Assembly (NCBI RefSeq): GCF_001426485.1
Contig: NZ_LMET01000002.1
Span: forward strand, 307,883-341,706
Origin: Aeromicrobium sp. Root472D3
Lineage (GTDB): Bacteria; Actinomycetota; Actinomycetes; Propionibacteriales; Nocardioidaceae
Direction of reading: 5' to 3'
Length of the DNA: 33,824 nucleotides
Shown: in pieces, positions 16,375 through 22,423 of the stretch
Layout of the letters: each line of letters opens with the position of its first letter
Numbering within the stretch: the first letter of the stretch is position 1
Translations under genes and position numbers: made by a program
Notes under the pieces: generated by a model
Told to the model about the DNA's origin: nothing
The model's database searches: none
What the model saw: only the letters and a program-made list of their open reading frames with translations

Positions 16375-16754
16375 CGCGCCACCGCCCGGCCCGTGGCGAC
16401 GCCGGCCAGCGCCGCGACCACGCCCAGCACGACGCTGCCGATCGCGTAGCCGGCACCGAGGGCGACGTGGCCGTCGCGCATGAGGGTCTCGGTCTCGACG
16501 GCCAGCGCGCTGTACGTCGTGTAGCCGCCGAGGAAGCCGGTGCCCAGCAGCAGGCGGGCCCGACGTCGTCCGCCCGAGTCGTCGCCGCGCAAGGTCAGCA
16601 CGGCCAGCAGGGCACCCAGGACGAACGAGCCCGTCACGTTGACGGCGAGCGTCCCGACCGGCAGGTCGTGCCCGGGGTTGAGCCACTCGCTGACGCCGTA
16701 CCGTGTCAGCGACCCCGCCGCGCCACCGGCGACGACCAGCCAGAACAGCTTCAT
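16371..16754 (-). CDS. crcB: fluoride channel CrcB/FluC, first copy
   Basis: A 127-residue paralogue of the downstream gene with the same four-helix plan: FWLVVAGGAAGSLTRYGVSEW, TLAVNVTGSFVLGALLAVL and GTGFLGGYTTYSALAVE. The pore phenylalanine position has TYSAL where the other copy has TFSTA, so the two subunits differ at the box and may play unequal parts in one heterodimer. No guanidine or fluoride riboswitch is evident in the short upstream region (33 bases to the lysE stop), and the gene may be cotranscribed with lysE. Confidence 0.94.
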   Translation of the reverse strand: MKLFWLVVAGGAAGSLTRYGVSEWLNPGHDLPVGTLAVNVTGSFVLGALLAVLTLRGDDSGGRRRARLLLGTGFLGGYTTYSALAVETETLMRDGHVALGAGYAIGSVVLGVVAALAGVATGRAVAR

Positions 16755-16787
16755 GAGCCCATCAGACCACGCCCCGTGGAGGGTCGG

Positions 16788-17417
16788 TCATCGGGCGCCG
16801 AGGCCGTGCAGGAGGGTCGCCGCGATGACGACCATGACGACGGCGATGACCGCGTCGAGCACCCGCCACGCCGATGGCCTGGCGAAGACCGGCTGCAGCA
16901 GGCGTGCGCCGAAGCCGAGCGCCGTGAACCACACGATGCTGCCGAGGACGGCACCGGCGCCGAACCACCAGCGCTCGTCGCCGTGGGTGCCGGCCACCGA
17001 ACCCAGCAGGACCACGGTGTCGAGGTAGACGTGCGGGTTGAGCCACGTCAGCGCCACCGCGGTGCTCACGACGGGCCACAGCGCTGCGGCTCCGGAGCCG
17101 TCCGCGCGGGCGTCGATCGCGCCCGGTCGCCACGCGCGGCGGGCCGCGAGCCCCGCGTACGTCAGCAGGAAGGCCGCGCCCGCGACGCGCAGGACGTCCA
17201 CGAGCCACGGTGCCAGGTCGAGCAGCGAGCCGAGTCCGGCGATGCCGGCGACGATCAGCACGGCGTCCGACACGACGCACACCGCCACTACCGGCAGGAC
17301 GTGCTGGCGCAGCAGTCCCTGGCGCAGGACGAAGGCGTTCTGCGCTCCGATCGCGACGATCAGCGAGAGGCCGAAGCCGAGCCCGGAGGCGACCGCGAGC
17401 GCGGCGTCGTGCGTCAT
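16788..17417 (-). CDS. lysE: LysE/ArgO family amino acid exporter
   Basis: A 209-residue, six-helix exporter of basic amino acids (lysine, arginine). The family hallmark IVAIGAQNAFVLRQGLLRQHV is near residues 20-40, with SDAVLIVAGIAGLG, AGAAFLLTYAGLAARRAW and LTWLNPHVYLDTVVLLGSV, the second conserved NPxxYLD segment. ATG 17417 lies 6 bases after a TACCGT -10 element, suggesting a leaderless message. It diverges from a LysG/ArgP regulator gene, the arrangement in which the regulator induces the exporter when lysine or arginine accumulates. Confidence 0.93.
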   Translation of the reverse strand: MTHDAALAVASGLGFGLSLIVAIGAQNAFVLRQGLLRQHVLPVVAVCVVSDAVLIVAGIAGLGSLLDLAPWLVDVLRVAGAAFLLTYAGLAARRAWRPGAIDARADGSGAAALWPVVSTAVALTWLNPHVYLDTVVLLGSVAGTHGDERWWFGAGAVLGSIVWFTALGFGARLLQPVFARPSAWRVLDAVIAVVMVVIAATLLHGLGAR

Positions 17418-17423
17418 GACTCG

Positions 17424-17480
17424 ACGGTAGGAGTACCGCGGGGTGAAGTCCAACGAATGATTCTCACGGTGCATTAGCAT
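17424..17480. promoter_or_regulatory. divergent lysE-lysG promoter region
   Basis: TACCGT on the minus strand (17424-17429) is 6 bases from the lysE ATG, and TAGCAT on the plus strand (17475-17480) is 8 bases from the lysG ATG. The 45 bases between them would hold the LysR-type operator; several TNA-type half sites are present but none stands out. Confidence 0.45.
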
Positions 17481-17488
17481 CGCTTCAC

Positions 17489-18373
17489 ATGGACCTGTCG
17501 CAGCTGACCGCGCTGGCCGCCGTCGTCGACGAGGGGTCGTTCGACGCCGCAGCGGCAGCGCTGCACCTCACGCCGTCGGCCGTCAGCCAGCGCATCAAGG
17601 CGCTCGAGCAGTCGGCCGGCCAGGTGCTGGTGCGACGCACCCGCCCCACCGCGGTGACCGGCCCGGGGGAGGCCTACCTGCGCCTGGCGCGGCAGATCGA
17701 CGCGCTCGTGCGGGAGGCCGCGGTCGAGACCCGAGCCGACGGCGACGGTCGGGACGTCACGCCCGTCACCGTCCCGATCGCGCTCAGCGCCGACTCGATG
17801 GCGACGTGGGTGCTGCCGGCGCTCGCGACGGTGGGCCCGGGCGTCTGCTTCGACCTGCACCGCGACGACCAGTCGCGCACCGCCGACCTGCTCAGGGCCG
17901 GGACGGTCATGGCGGCGATCACGTCGGTCGACGAGCCGGTGCAGGGGTGCCGCTCCGAACGGCTCGGGGTGACGCGCTACCGGCCGATGGCCACGCCCGG
18001 GTTCGTCGAGCGGTGGTTCGCCGACGGCGTGACGGTCGACGCGCTCGCGGTCGCGCCGATGGTCGTCTTCGACCGCAACGACGACCTGCAGGAGCGGTAC
18101 CTGCAGCGTCGGACCTCCCGACGGCTCACCCCGCCGCGCCACTACGTGCCGGCCTCGGCCGACTTCGCCGAGGCCGTCGTGCTGGGGTTGGGGTGGGCCG
18201 TCCTGCCGCACGAGCAGTCGGACGAGCCCGAGCGACGGGGCGGGCTCGTCGAGCTCGACCCGGGGCAGCACGTCGACGTCGAGCTGCACTGGCAGCAGTG
18301 GACGCTGCAGACCCCCGCCCTCGAGGCGGTGGCCGCCGCGGTGCGTGCCGCGGCGGCCGACCACCTGCTCTGA
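17489..18373 (+). CDS. lysG: LysG/ArgP family LysR-type regulator
   Basis: A 294-residue LysR-type activator. The N-terminal helix-turn-helix spans LTALAAVVDEGSFDAAAAALHLTPSAVSQRIKALEQ, with QVLVRRTRPTAVTGPGEAYL as the wing. The ligand-binding domain begins near residue 90 (VTVPIALSADSMATWVLPAL) and includes FDLHRDDQSRTADLLRAGTVMAAITS, which matches ArgP/LysG regulators that sense lysine and arginine. It is divergent from lysE, which is the usual target. Substrate choice (Lys, Arg or both) cannot be read from the sequence. Confidence 0.92.
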   Translation: MDLSQLTALAAVVDEGSFDAAAAALHLTPSAVSQRIKALEQSAGQVLVRRTRPTAVTGPGEAYLRLARQIDALVREAAVETRADGDGRDVTPVTVPIALSADSMATWVLPALATVGPGVCFDLHRDDQSRTADLLRAGTVMAAITSVDEPVQGCRSERLGVTRYRPMATPGFVERWFADGVTVDALAVAPMVVFDRNDDLQERYLQRRTSRRLTPPRHYVPASADFAEAVVLGLGWAVLPHEQSDEPERRGGLVELDPGQHVDVELHWQQWTLQTPALEAVAAAVRAAAADHLL

Positions 18374-18404
18374 GGGCGGCGCGGGGCGGGCGGGGTGGTG
18401 TGCG

Positions 18405-18527
18405 TCAGCCCTGGCGGCCCTTCATGCGGGGGTTCTGCTTGTTGATCACGAACGTGCGGCCGCGGCGGCGCACGACCTGCGCGCCGGGCTGCTCCTTGAG
18501 CGACTTGAGCGAGTTGCGGACCTTCAT
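18405..18527 (-). CDS. rpmJ: 50S ribosomal protein bL36, zinc-free paralogue
   Basis: A 40-residue ribosomal protein with the bL36 pattern [34 protein letters not shown]. It has no cysteine, whereas the housekeeping form holds zinc with three Cys and a His, so this is the C-minus (YkgO-like) type used when zinc is scarce. The AGGAGG ribosome site 6 bases before ATG is very strong. The start overlaps the bL32 stop as ATGA, so it is the last gene of the leftward operon. Confidence 0.95.
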   Translation of the reverse strand: MKVRNSLKSLKEQPGAQVVRRRGRTFVINKQNPRMKGRQG

Positions 18528-18721
18528 GGGTTCCTCCTGGCGGTGGCGGTGGTGGTGGTCGGGTCGACGAGTCCGCGCCGGACGGCGCGGACCAGGCGGC
18601 GGGGGACGCGGTGCGTCGTGCCGTCGACCGTGACGGGCACGAGGGCGACGGGCGTCGCCTTCCAGCTCGAGCGACGGTGACGGGTGTTGCTGCGCGACAT
18701 CTTGCGCTTCGGGACGGCCAT
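18524..18721 (-). CDS. rpmF: 50S ribosomal protein bL32, zinc-free paralogue
   Basis: A 65-residue protein starting [22 protein letters not shown], the unmistakable bL32 N-terminus. The C-terminal half ([17 protein letters not shown]) has no cysteine, although zinc-binding bL32 carries four, so it is a C-minus form. It has a basic C-terminal tail longer than usual. GAGGAG 5 bases before ATG is the ribosome site. It follows the CobW-like gene by 45 bases and overlaps bL36 by four. Confidence 0.94.
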   Translation of the reverse strand: MAVPKRKMSRSNTRHRRSSWKATPVALVPVTVDGTTHRVPRRLVRAVRRGLVDPTTTTATARRNP

Positions 18722-18766
18722 GATTCTCCTCGGTGATCGGGACGGACGGGGGGGAGGGGGTGGGGA

Positions 18767-19843
18767 TCAGGCGGGCTGGCGGGTGGGCCCCAGCCACGGC
18801 TCGAAGCCGTCCTCACGGCTCTCCCAGATCGCGCCGCGCTCGGCGAGCTCGGCGTCGGTCAGCAGGCAGGCCGTGAACGTCGCGACGAGCTCGTCGCGGT
18901 CGTCGTCGATGCCGGTGACGAGCAGCCGCGTGTGGGGCTCGGTCGAGCCGTGCTGGCACGGGCCGACGCTGAGCTGGCCGCCGGCGCCGTCCCACTCGCA
19001 CACCTGGTCGTGACGGGTCGGCAGCCAGAAGCAGCCGCGCGACCGTCGCGCCCCGCCCCCGAGGGCCTCGAGGTTGGCCATCAGCCGCTCGGGGTGGAAC
19101 GGCCGGTCGGACGTCAGCTCGACGGTCCACGCCCCGCCCGACTCGACCAGGCCGACGGGTGCGGCGTGGCTCGGGTCGACCCACGCCTCGGCGTCCTCGT
19201 GCGGGCGCCTGCCGCCGACGATCGCGGCGGTGTCGAGCGCGAGGTGGTCGATGACGTCCCGGGCGTCCGGGCGCATCAGCATCTCGAGCAGGTGGCGATC
19301 GGTGCCGTCGACGTCCCCGACCACGACGACGGCGTCGGCGTACTCGACCTGCGCGGCCTGCACCTCGGCCACGCCGCGGGTGTCGTCGACCGACGTGTGC
19401 AGCCGACGCTCGCGCAGCAGGTCGTCGCCGAGCACGTCGTCGCGGGCGGTCGGGCCTGACACGACGGCCAGGACCGACGAGACGTGGAGCTTGGCCGACA
19501 GCACCTGGTCGTGCATCAGGATCGCGCACACCTGCTCGGCGCCCGACGCGACCGGCAGGTGGGCGATGATCGAGCCCCACCGTCCGTCGTCGGCCAGCCG
19601 CTCGAGGGTCGGCATGACGTCCTCGCGCAGTGCGCACCCGACGCAGGCGTGGTCGAGGTCGACGTGCACGTGCTCGACGACGCCGTCGACGTCGCTGACG
19701 AGCCGGGTCAGCCGCTGGGCCTGGACGTCGATCGTGTGCCGCACCGTCACGGCCCGCGGGGCGTCCCACTGCAGCGCCATCATGGCCGAGGCCATCGCGT
19801 CGGCGTCGAGGCCCGTCAGCAGCACCAGCGGGGTCGTCGTCAT
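18767..19843 (-). CDS. CobW-like protein with degenerate P-loop, Mrf-like
   Basis: A 358-residue protein of the CobW/COG0523 fold. The N-terminal strand-loop reads [16 protein letters not shown] (5-20), so the GxxGxGK(T/S) P-loop is absent. The metal motif survives as [11 protein letters not shown] (Cys67, Cys70), one cysteine short of the classic CxCC. The C-terminal CobW_C domain has [32 protein letters not shown] and GPCQHG. In mycobacteria a CobW-like protein, Mrf (Rv0106 type), lies beside zinc-free ribosomal protein genes and recruits the hibernation factor Mpy. This gene is placed the same way, between bL31B and bL32, so an Mrf-like role is a fair inference; zinc allocation is the alternative. 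It overlaps bL31B by ATGA. Confidence 0.82.
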   Translation of the reverse strand: MTTTPLVLLTGLDADAMASAMMALQWDAPRAVTVRHTIDVQAQRLTRLVSDVDGVVEHVHVDLDHACVGCALREDVMPTLERLADDGRWGSIIAHLPVASGAEQVCAILMHDQVLSAKLHVSSVLAVVSGPTARDDVLGDDLLRERRLHTSVDDTRGVAEVQAAQVEYADAVVVVGDVDGTDRHLLEMLMRPDARDVIDHLALDTAAIVGGRRPHEDAEAWVDPSHAAPVGLVESGGAWTVELTSDRPFHPERLMANLEALGGGARRSRGCFWLPTRHDQVCEWDGAGGQLSVGPCQHGSTEPHTRLLVTGIDDDRDELVATFTACLLTDAELAERGAIWESREDGFEPWLGPTRQPA

Positions 19844-20100
19844 GCGCCCGTCCCGTAGCGACGGTTGAACTTCTCGACGCGACCCTCGGTGTCGAGCACC
19901 CGGCCCCGGCCCGTCCAGAAGGGGTGGCTGGCGGTCGACACGTCGACGTCGACGACGGGGTACGTCCTGCCGTCGACCTCGACGGTCTCGCCGCCCTCGA
20001 CGAGACCGCCGGCCAGCGTCGACGACGAGACGAACACGAGGTCGCCCGACCTGTCCCGGAACGCGACGGGGGCGGAGGCGGGGTGGATGCCCTTCTTCAC
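19840..20100 (-). CDS. rpmE2: 50S ribosomal protein bL31 type B (zinc-free)
   Basis: An 86-residue bL31[20 protein letters not shown], then the [40 protein letters not shown] block that is nearly invariant in type B. No cysteine is present, unlike the zinc-binding type A. GTG start at 20100 has an AGGAG site 7 bases upstream. It is the first gene of the leftward operon, facing the bL28 gene across a Zur-box-like palindrome, and overlaps the CobW-like gene by four bases. Confidence 0.95.
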   Translation of the reverse strand: MKKGIHPASAPVAFRDRSGDLVFVSSSTLAGGLVEGGETVEVDGRTYPVVDVDVSTASHPFWTGRGRVLDTEGRVEKFNRRYGTGA

Positions 20101-20123
20101 GAGCTGCTCCTGTGGGTAGACTT

Positions 20124-20146
20124 AATGATAATGATTGTCATTCTAT
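20124..20146. promoter_or_regulatory. Zur box in divergent promoter
   Basis: The palindrome AATGA-TTG-TCATT (20130-20142) lies in the 72-base gap between bL31B and bL28, within the AT-rich stretch TAATGATAATGATTGTCATT. This matches the Zur/Fur-family operator type known upstream of C-minus ribosomal operons. Its location between divergent starts means one repressor could silence both arms. It is visible in sequence; Zur as the binder is inference, and a Fur-type iron regulator cannot be excluded. Confidence 0.85.
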
Positions 20147-20172
20147 ACCAGCACGCAAGAGAGGACCACGAC

Positions 20173-20409
20173 ATGTCACGGGTTTGCCAGGTCACCGGGG
20201 CAGAGGTGGGGTTCGGGCGCCACGTCTCGCACTCGCACCGCCGCACCAACCGGCGCTTCGACGTCAACATCCAGAAGAAGAGGTACTGGGTGCCGAGCCT
20301 CGGCCGGCACGTCACGCTGCGGCTCAGCGCGCGCGGCATCAAGACCGTCGACGTCCGGGGCATCGACGCCGTCGTCGCCGACGTCCGCGCCCGGGGAGGG
20401 GTGCTCTGA
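20173..20409 (+). CDS. rpmB: 50S ribosomal protein bL28, zinc-free paralogue
   Basis: A 78-residue bL28: [59 protein letters not shown]. It has one cysteine (C5) where the zinc form has CxxC plus a second pair, so it is C-minus. ATG has GAGAGGA about 8 bases upstream. Its stop overlaps the bL33 start by one base (TGATG), the first of two such links in this arm. Confidence 0.95.
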   Translation: MSRVCQVTGAEVGFGRHVSHSHRRTNRRFDVNIQKKRYWVPSLGRHVTLRLSARGIKTVDVRGIDAVVADVRARGGVL

Positions 20410-20579
20410 TGGCGTCCAAGGGCAGCGACGTCCGTCCGATCGTGAAGCTGCGATCGACCGCGGGCACGGGATTCACGTACGTGACCCGCAAGAACCGCCG
20501 CAACGACCCCGACCGGCTCGTGCTGCGCAAGTTCGATCCCGTCGTGCGGCGCCACGTCGACTTCAGGGAGGAGCGCTGA
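20409..20579 (+). CDS. rpmG: 50S ribosomal protein bL33, zinc-free paralogue
   Basis: A 56-residue bL33 with no cysteine: [47 protein letters not shown]. The [13 protein letters not shown]...LRKFDPxxRxHV block is typical of the C-minus form. It shares a TGATG stop-start with both neighbours, so the three genes are tightly coupled. Confidence 0.95.
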   Translation: MASKGSDVRPIVKLRSTAGTGFTYVTRKNRRNDPDRLVLRKFDPVVRRHVDFREER

Positions 20580-20884
20580 TGGCCAAGCGCAGCAAGATCG
20601 TCGCTAACGACCGCCGCCGCGAGCTCGTCGAGCGGCTCGCCGCCCGCCGGGACGAGCTGCGGGCCGCGTCCAAGGACGTCCGCCGGCCGATCGGGGAGCG
20701 CACGGCGGCCGGACGGGCCCTCGCGGCGATGCCGCGCGACTCCTCGCCCGTCCGGGTGCGCAACCGCGACCAGGTCGACGGACGTCCGCGCGGTCACGTC
20801 GGCGTCGCGGGCCTGTCGCGCATCCGCTTCCGCGAGGCCGCGCACCGCGGCGAGCTGCCCGGCATCACCACGTCCAGCTGGTGA
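20579..20884 (+). CDS. rpsN: 30S ribosomal protein uS14, zinc-free paralogue
   Basis: A 101-residue uS14: AKRSKIVANDRRRELVERLAARR, LRAASKD and the C-terminal RVRNRDQVDGRPRGHVGVAGLSRIRFREAAHRGELPGITTSSW. The longer form with no CxxC finger is the zinc-independent class (as in E. coli-type S14). It closes the rightward arm and is followed by a long hairpin. Confidence 0.95.
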   Translation: MAKRSKIVANDRRRELVERLAARRDELRAASKDVRRPIGERTAAGRALAAMPRDSSPVRVRNRDQVDGRPRGHVGVAGLSRIRFREAAHRGELPGITTSSW

Positions 20885-20896
20885 CGCACGGCCCCT

Positions 20897-20948
20897 GGAG
20901 GTGGATCCGCAACCGTCTCGGCGTCGAGACCGTTGCGGATCCACCTCC
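20897..20948. terminator. long two-part hairpin after rpsN
   Basis: A perfect 17-bp stem (GGAGGTGGATCCGCAAC, 20897-20913, with its complement at 20932-20948) continues, after a single C-C mismatch, into a 6-bp stem GTCTCG/CGAGAC closed by GCGT. There is no T tract. It lies 12 bases after the uS14 stop and 27 bases beyond the 3' end of the convergent tRNA-Arg, so it is placed to end both transcripts. Confidence 0.7.
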
Positions 20949-20975
20949 GCGGCCACCGGGACGGAGGTGGGGGAG

Positions 20976-21049
20976 CGCGCCCGGCAGGACTCGAACCTGC
21001 GACCTAGAGATTAGAAGGCTCTTGCTCTATCCAGCTGAGCTACGGGCGC
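20976..21049 (-). tRNA. tRNA-Arg (anticodon TCT)
   Basis: Minus-strand cloverleaf with acceptor GCGCCCG/CGGGCGC, discriminator G, D arm GCTCAGCTGGATAGAGC, loop CTTCTAA (anticodon TCT), and T arm GCAGGTTCGAGTCCTGC. The anticodon stem AGAGC/TCTCT has a C-T mismatch at the pair next to the loop. Confidence 0.94.
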
Positions 21050-21106
21050 CCGTGGCACCAGCGTATCGGCGCGCGTCGGAGCGGTGGCGGGGCCGCCACG
21101 ATCCCC

Positions 21107-21112
21107 TACGAT
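21107..21112 (+). promoter_or_regulatory. -10 element of leaderless prsW-like promoter
   Basis: TACGAT ends 7 bases before GTG 21120, so the message would start at the codon. No clear -35 is seen. Confidence 0.5.
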
Positions 21113-21119
21113 GTGGCGG

Positions 21120-22307
21120 GTGACAGAAGCCACGGCCGCCCCGTTCCGGCCCGCGTCGACCCCGGCCCGCCAGCCGATCCGGCAGAAGGGGCGCACGGCG
21201 CTGATCGTCCTGTTCGCGCTCGTCGCGATCGCCGGTGTCGTCGGCGGTGTCGTGCTGTCGCTCAGCGCCGGCGACTCCGAGGGCGCGGGCCTGTCGATCT
21301 TCTACGCCATGATCCCGCTGCCGTTCCTGTGGTTCTGCTTCTGGTGGCTCGACCGGTACGAGCCCGAGCCGTTGCGCTACAAGCTCGCCGCCTTCGTCTG
21401 GGGAGGCGTCGTCGCGGTGGCGATCGCGCTGGCCCTCGAGGTGTGGGCGCAGAACGCCTTCGACCTCAGCGACAAGGCGGCGGCTTCCTTCGCCGCACCG
21501 CTGGCCGAGGAGCCGGCCAAGTGCCTGTTCCTGCTGCTGACGTTCGTGCGGTCGCGGCGGGTCATCGACGGCGTCCTCGACGGCCTGATCTACGCCGGCA
21601 TCGTCGGCATCGGCTTCGCGTTCGTCGAGAACATCGGCTACTACGCCAGCAGCTACATCGGCTCGCCCGACATCGCCCTGGCCGGCTCCGAGGGCGCCAC
21701 CACGACGTTCGTCGTCCGCGGCATCTTCAGCCCCTTCGCCCACCCGCTGTTCACCGCCGCCTTCGGCATCGCGATCGGGCTGGCGGTCGGCCGGCGCTCG
21801 AAGATCGTCCGCGTGCTGATCTGCACGGTCGGCCTGGCCCTCAGCATCGCGCTGCACGGGCTGTGGAACGGCTCGCTGAGCTACGGGCCGTCCAACGGCC
21901 TGGGCTTCGTCCTGGCGTACCTCGCGATGGCGGCGCTGCTCGTCGTCCTCGCGACGATCGCGATCATCGTGCGGGTGCGGCAGGTGCGGGTGCTCGAGCG
22001 CTCGCTGTCGTACGTGGCCGACCGCGGCTGGATCCACCCCGCCGAGATCCCCTACCTGTCGCGGTTCGGCTACCGCAAGGCCGCGCGACGCTACGCCCGT
22101 GGCAACCATGGCAAGCAGGCCGCCAAGGTCGTGACGCGCTACCAGCGTCTCGCGACCGAGATGGCCTTCCTGCACGACTCCCTCATGAGCGGCCACACCA
22201 GGCCCCAGGGCGTCGAGCGGACGTACGCGTTGCTCGACTCGATGTACGCCCTGCGGCCCGACCTGCGGCTGCCCCCGGCGCTGCACCGCTACGCACGTCA
22301 CTCCTGA
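21120..22307 (+). CDS. PrsW family intramembrane metalloprotease
   Basis: A 395-residue polytopic membrane protein (about eight helices) of the PrsW/CPBP-related group, whose B. subtilis member cleaves the anti-sigma factor RsiW. Motifs: LAEEPAKCLFLLL with EExxK at 130-134, DGLIYAGIVGIGFAFVENIGYY (FxxxEN), and SPFAHPLFTAAFGIAIG followed by ALHGLWNGSL supplying metal-binding histidines. A basic tail of about 100 residues is cytoplasmic (SLSYVADRGWIHPAEIPYLS, RKAARRYARGNHGKQAAKV). GTG 21120 is chosen because a -10 hexamer precedes it by seven bases; ATG 21111 lies inside that hexamer. No sigma or anti-sigma gene is adjacent, so the substrate is unknown. Confidence 0.92.
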   Translation: MTEATAAPFRPASTPARQPIRQKGRTALIVLFALVAIAGVVGGVVLSLSAGDSEGAGLSIFYAMIPLPFLWFCFWWLDRYEPEPLRYKLAAFVWGGVVAVAIALALEVWAQNAFDLSDKAAASFAAPLAEEPAKCLFLLLTFVRSRRVIDGVLDGLIYAGIVGIGFAFVENIGYYASSYIGSPDIALAGSEGATTTFVVRGIFSPFAHPLFTAAFGIAIGLAVGRRSKIVRVLICTVGLALSIALHGLWNGSLSYGPSNGLGFVLAYLAMAALLVVLATIAIIVRVRQVRVLERSLSYVADRGWIHPAEIPYLSRFGYRKAARRYARGNHGKQAAKVVTRYQRLATEMAFLHDSLMSGHTRPQGVERTYALLDSMYALRPDLRLPPALHRYARHS

Positions 22308-22308
22308 C

Positions 22309-22338
22309 CCCCGCGTCACAGGTGCGGTGGACGCGGGG
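22309..22338 (+). terminator. hairpin after prsW-like gene
   Basis: CCCCGCGTC and GACGCGGGG pair over 9 bp around a 12-base loop directly after the stop codon. No T tract follows; terminator role is tentative. Confidence 0.4.
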
Positions 22339-22353
22339 AGTCCCCAAGTCGAC

Positions 22354-22359
22354 TAATCT
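22354..22359 (+). promoter_or_regulatory. candidate -10 for the dynamin-like gene pair
   Basis: TAATCT lies in an AT-rich pocket 64 bases before GTG 22424. It would give a leader of roughly 58 bases carrying the tandem repeat described separately. Confidence 0.45.
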
Positions 22360-22370
22360 GTGCGTACCAC

Positions 22371-22398
22371 CCACCCGCTGAACCCCACCCGCTGAACC
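22371..22398 (+). repeat. perfect 14-bp tandem duplication in the leader
   Basis: CCACCCGCTGAACC occurs twice in direct succession (22371-22384 and 22385-22398), between a candidate -10 and the ribosome site of the dynamin-like gene. It may be a simple slippage product or a regulator site. Confidence 0.9.
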
Positions 22399-22423
22399 AC
22401 CGCGTCGACGAGAGGAGCTCATC

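Noticed and set aside
17453..17480. Zur-box-like AATGATTCTCA before lysG
   Set aside because: Only one half site is present with no inverted partner at the right distance, and the context is a lysine exporter rather than zinc.
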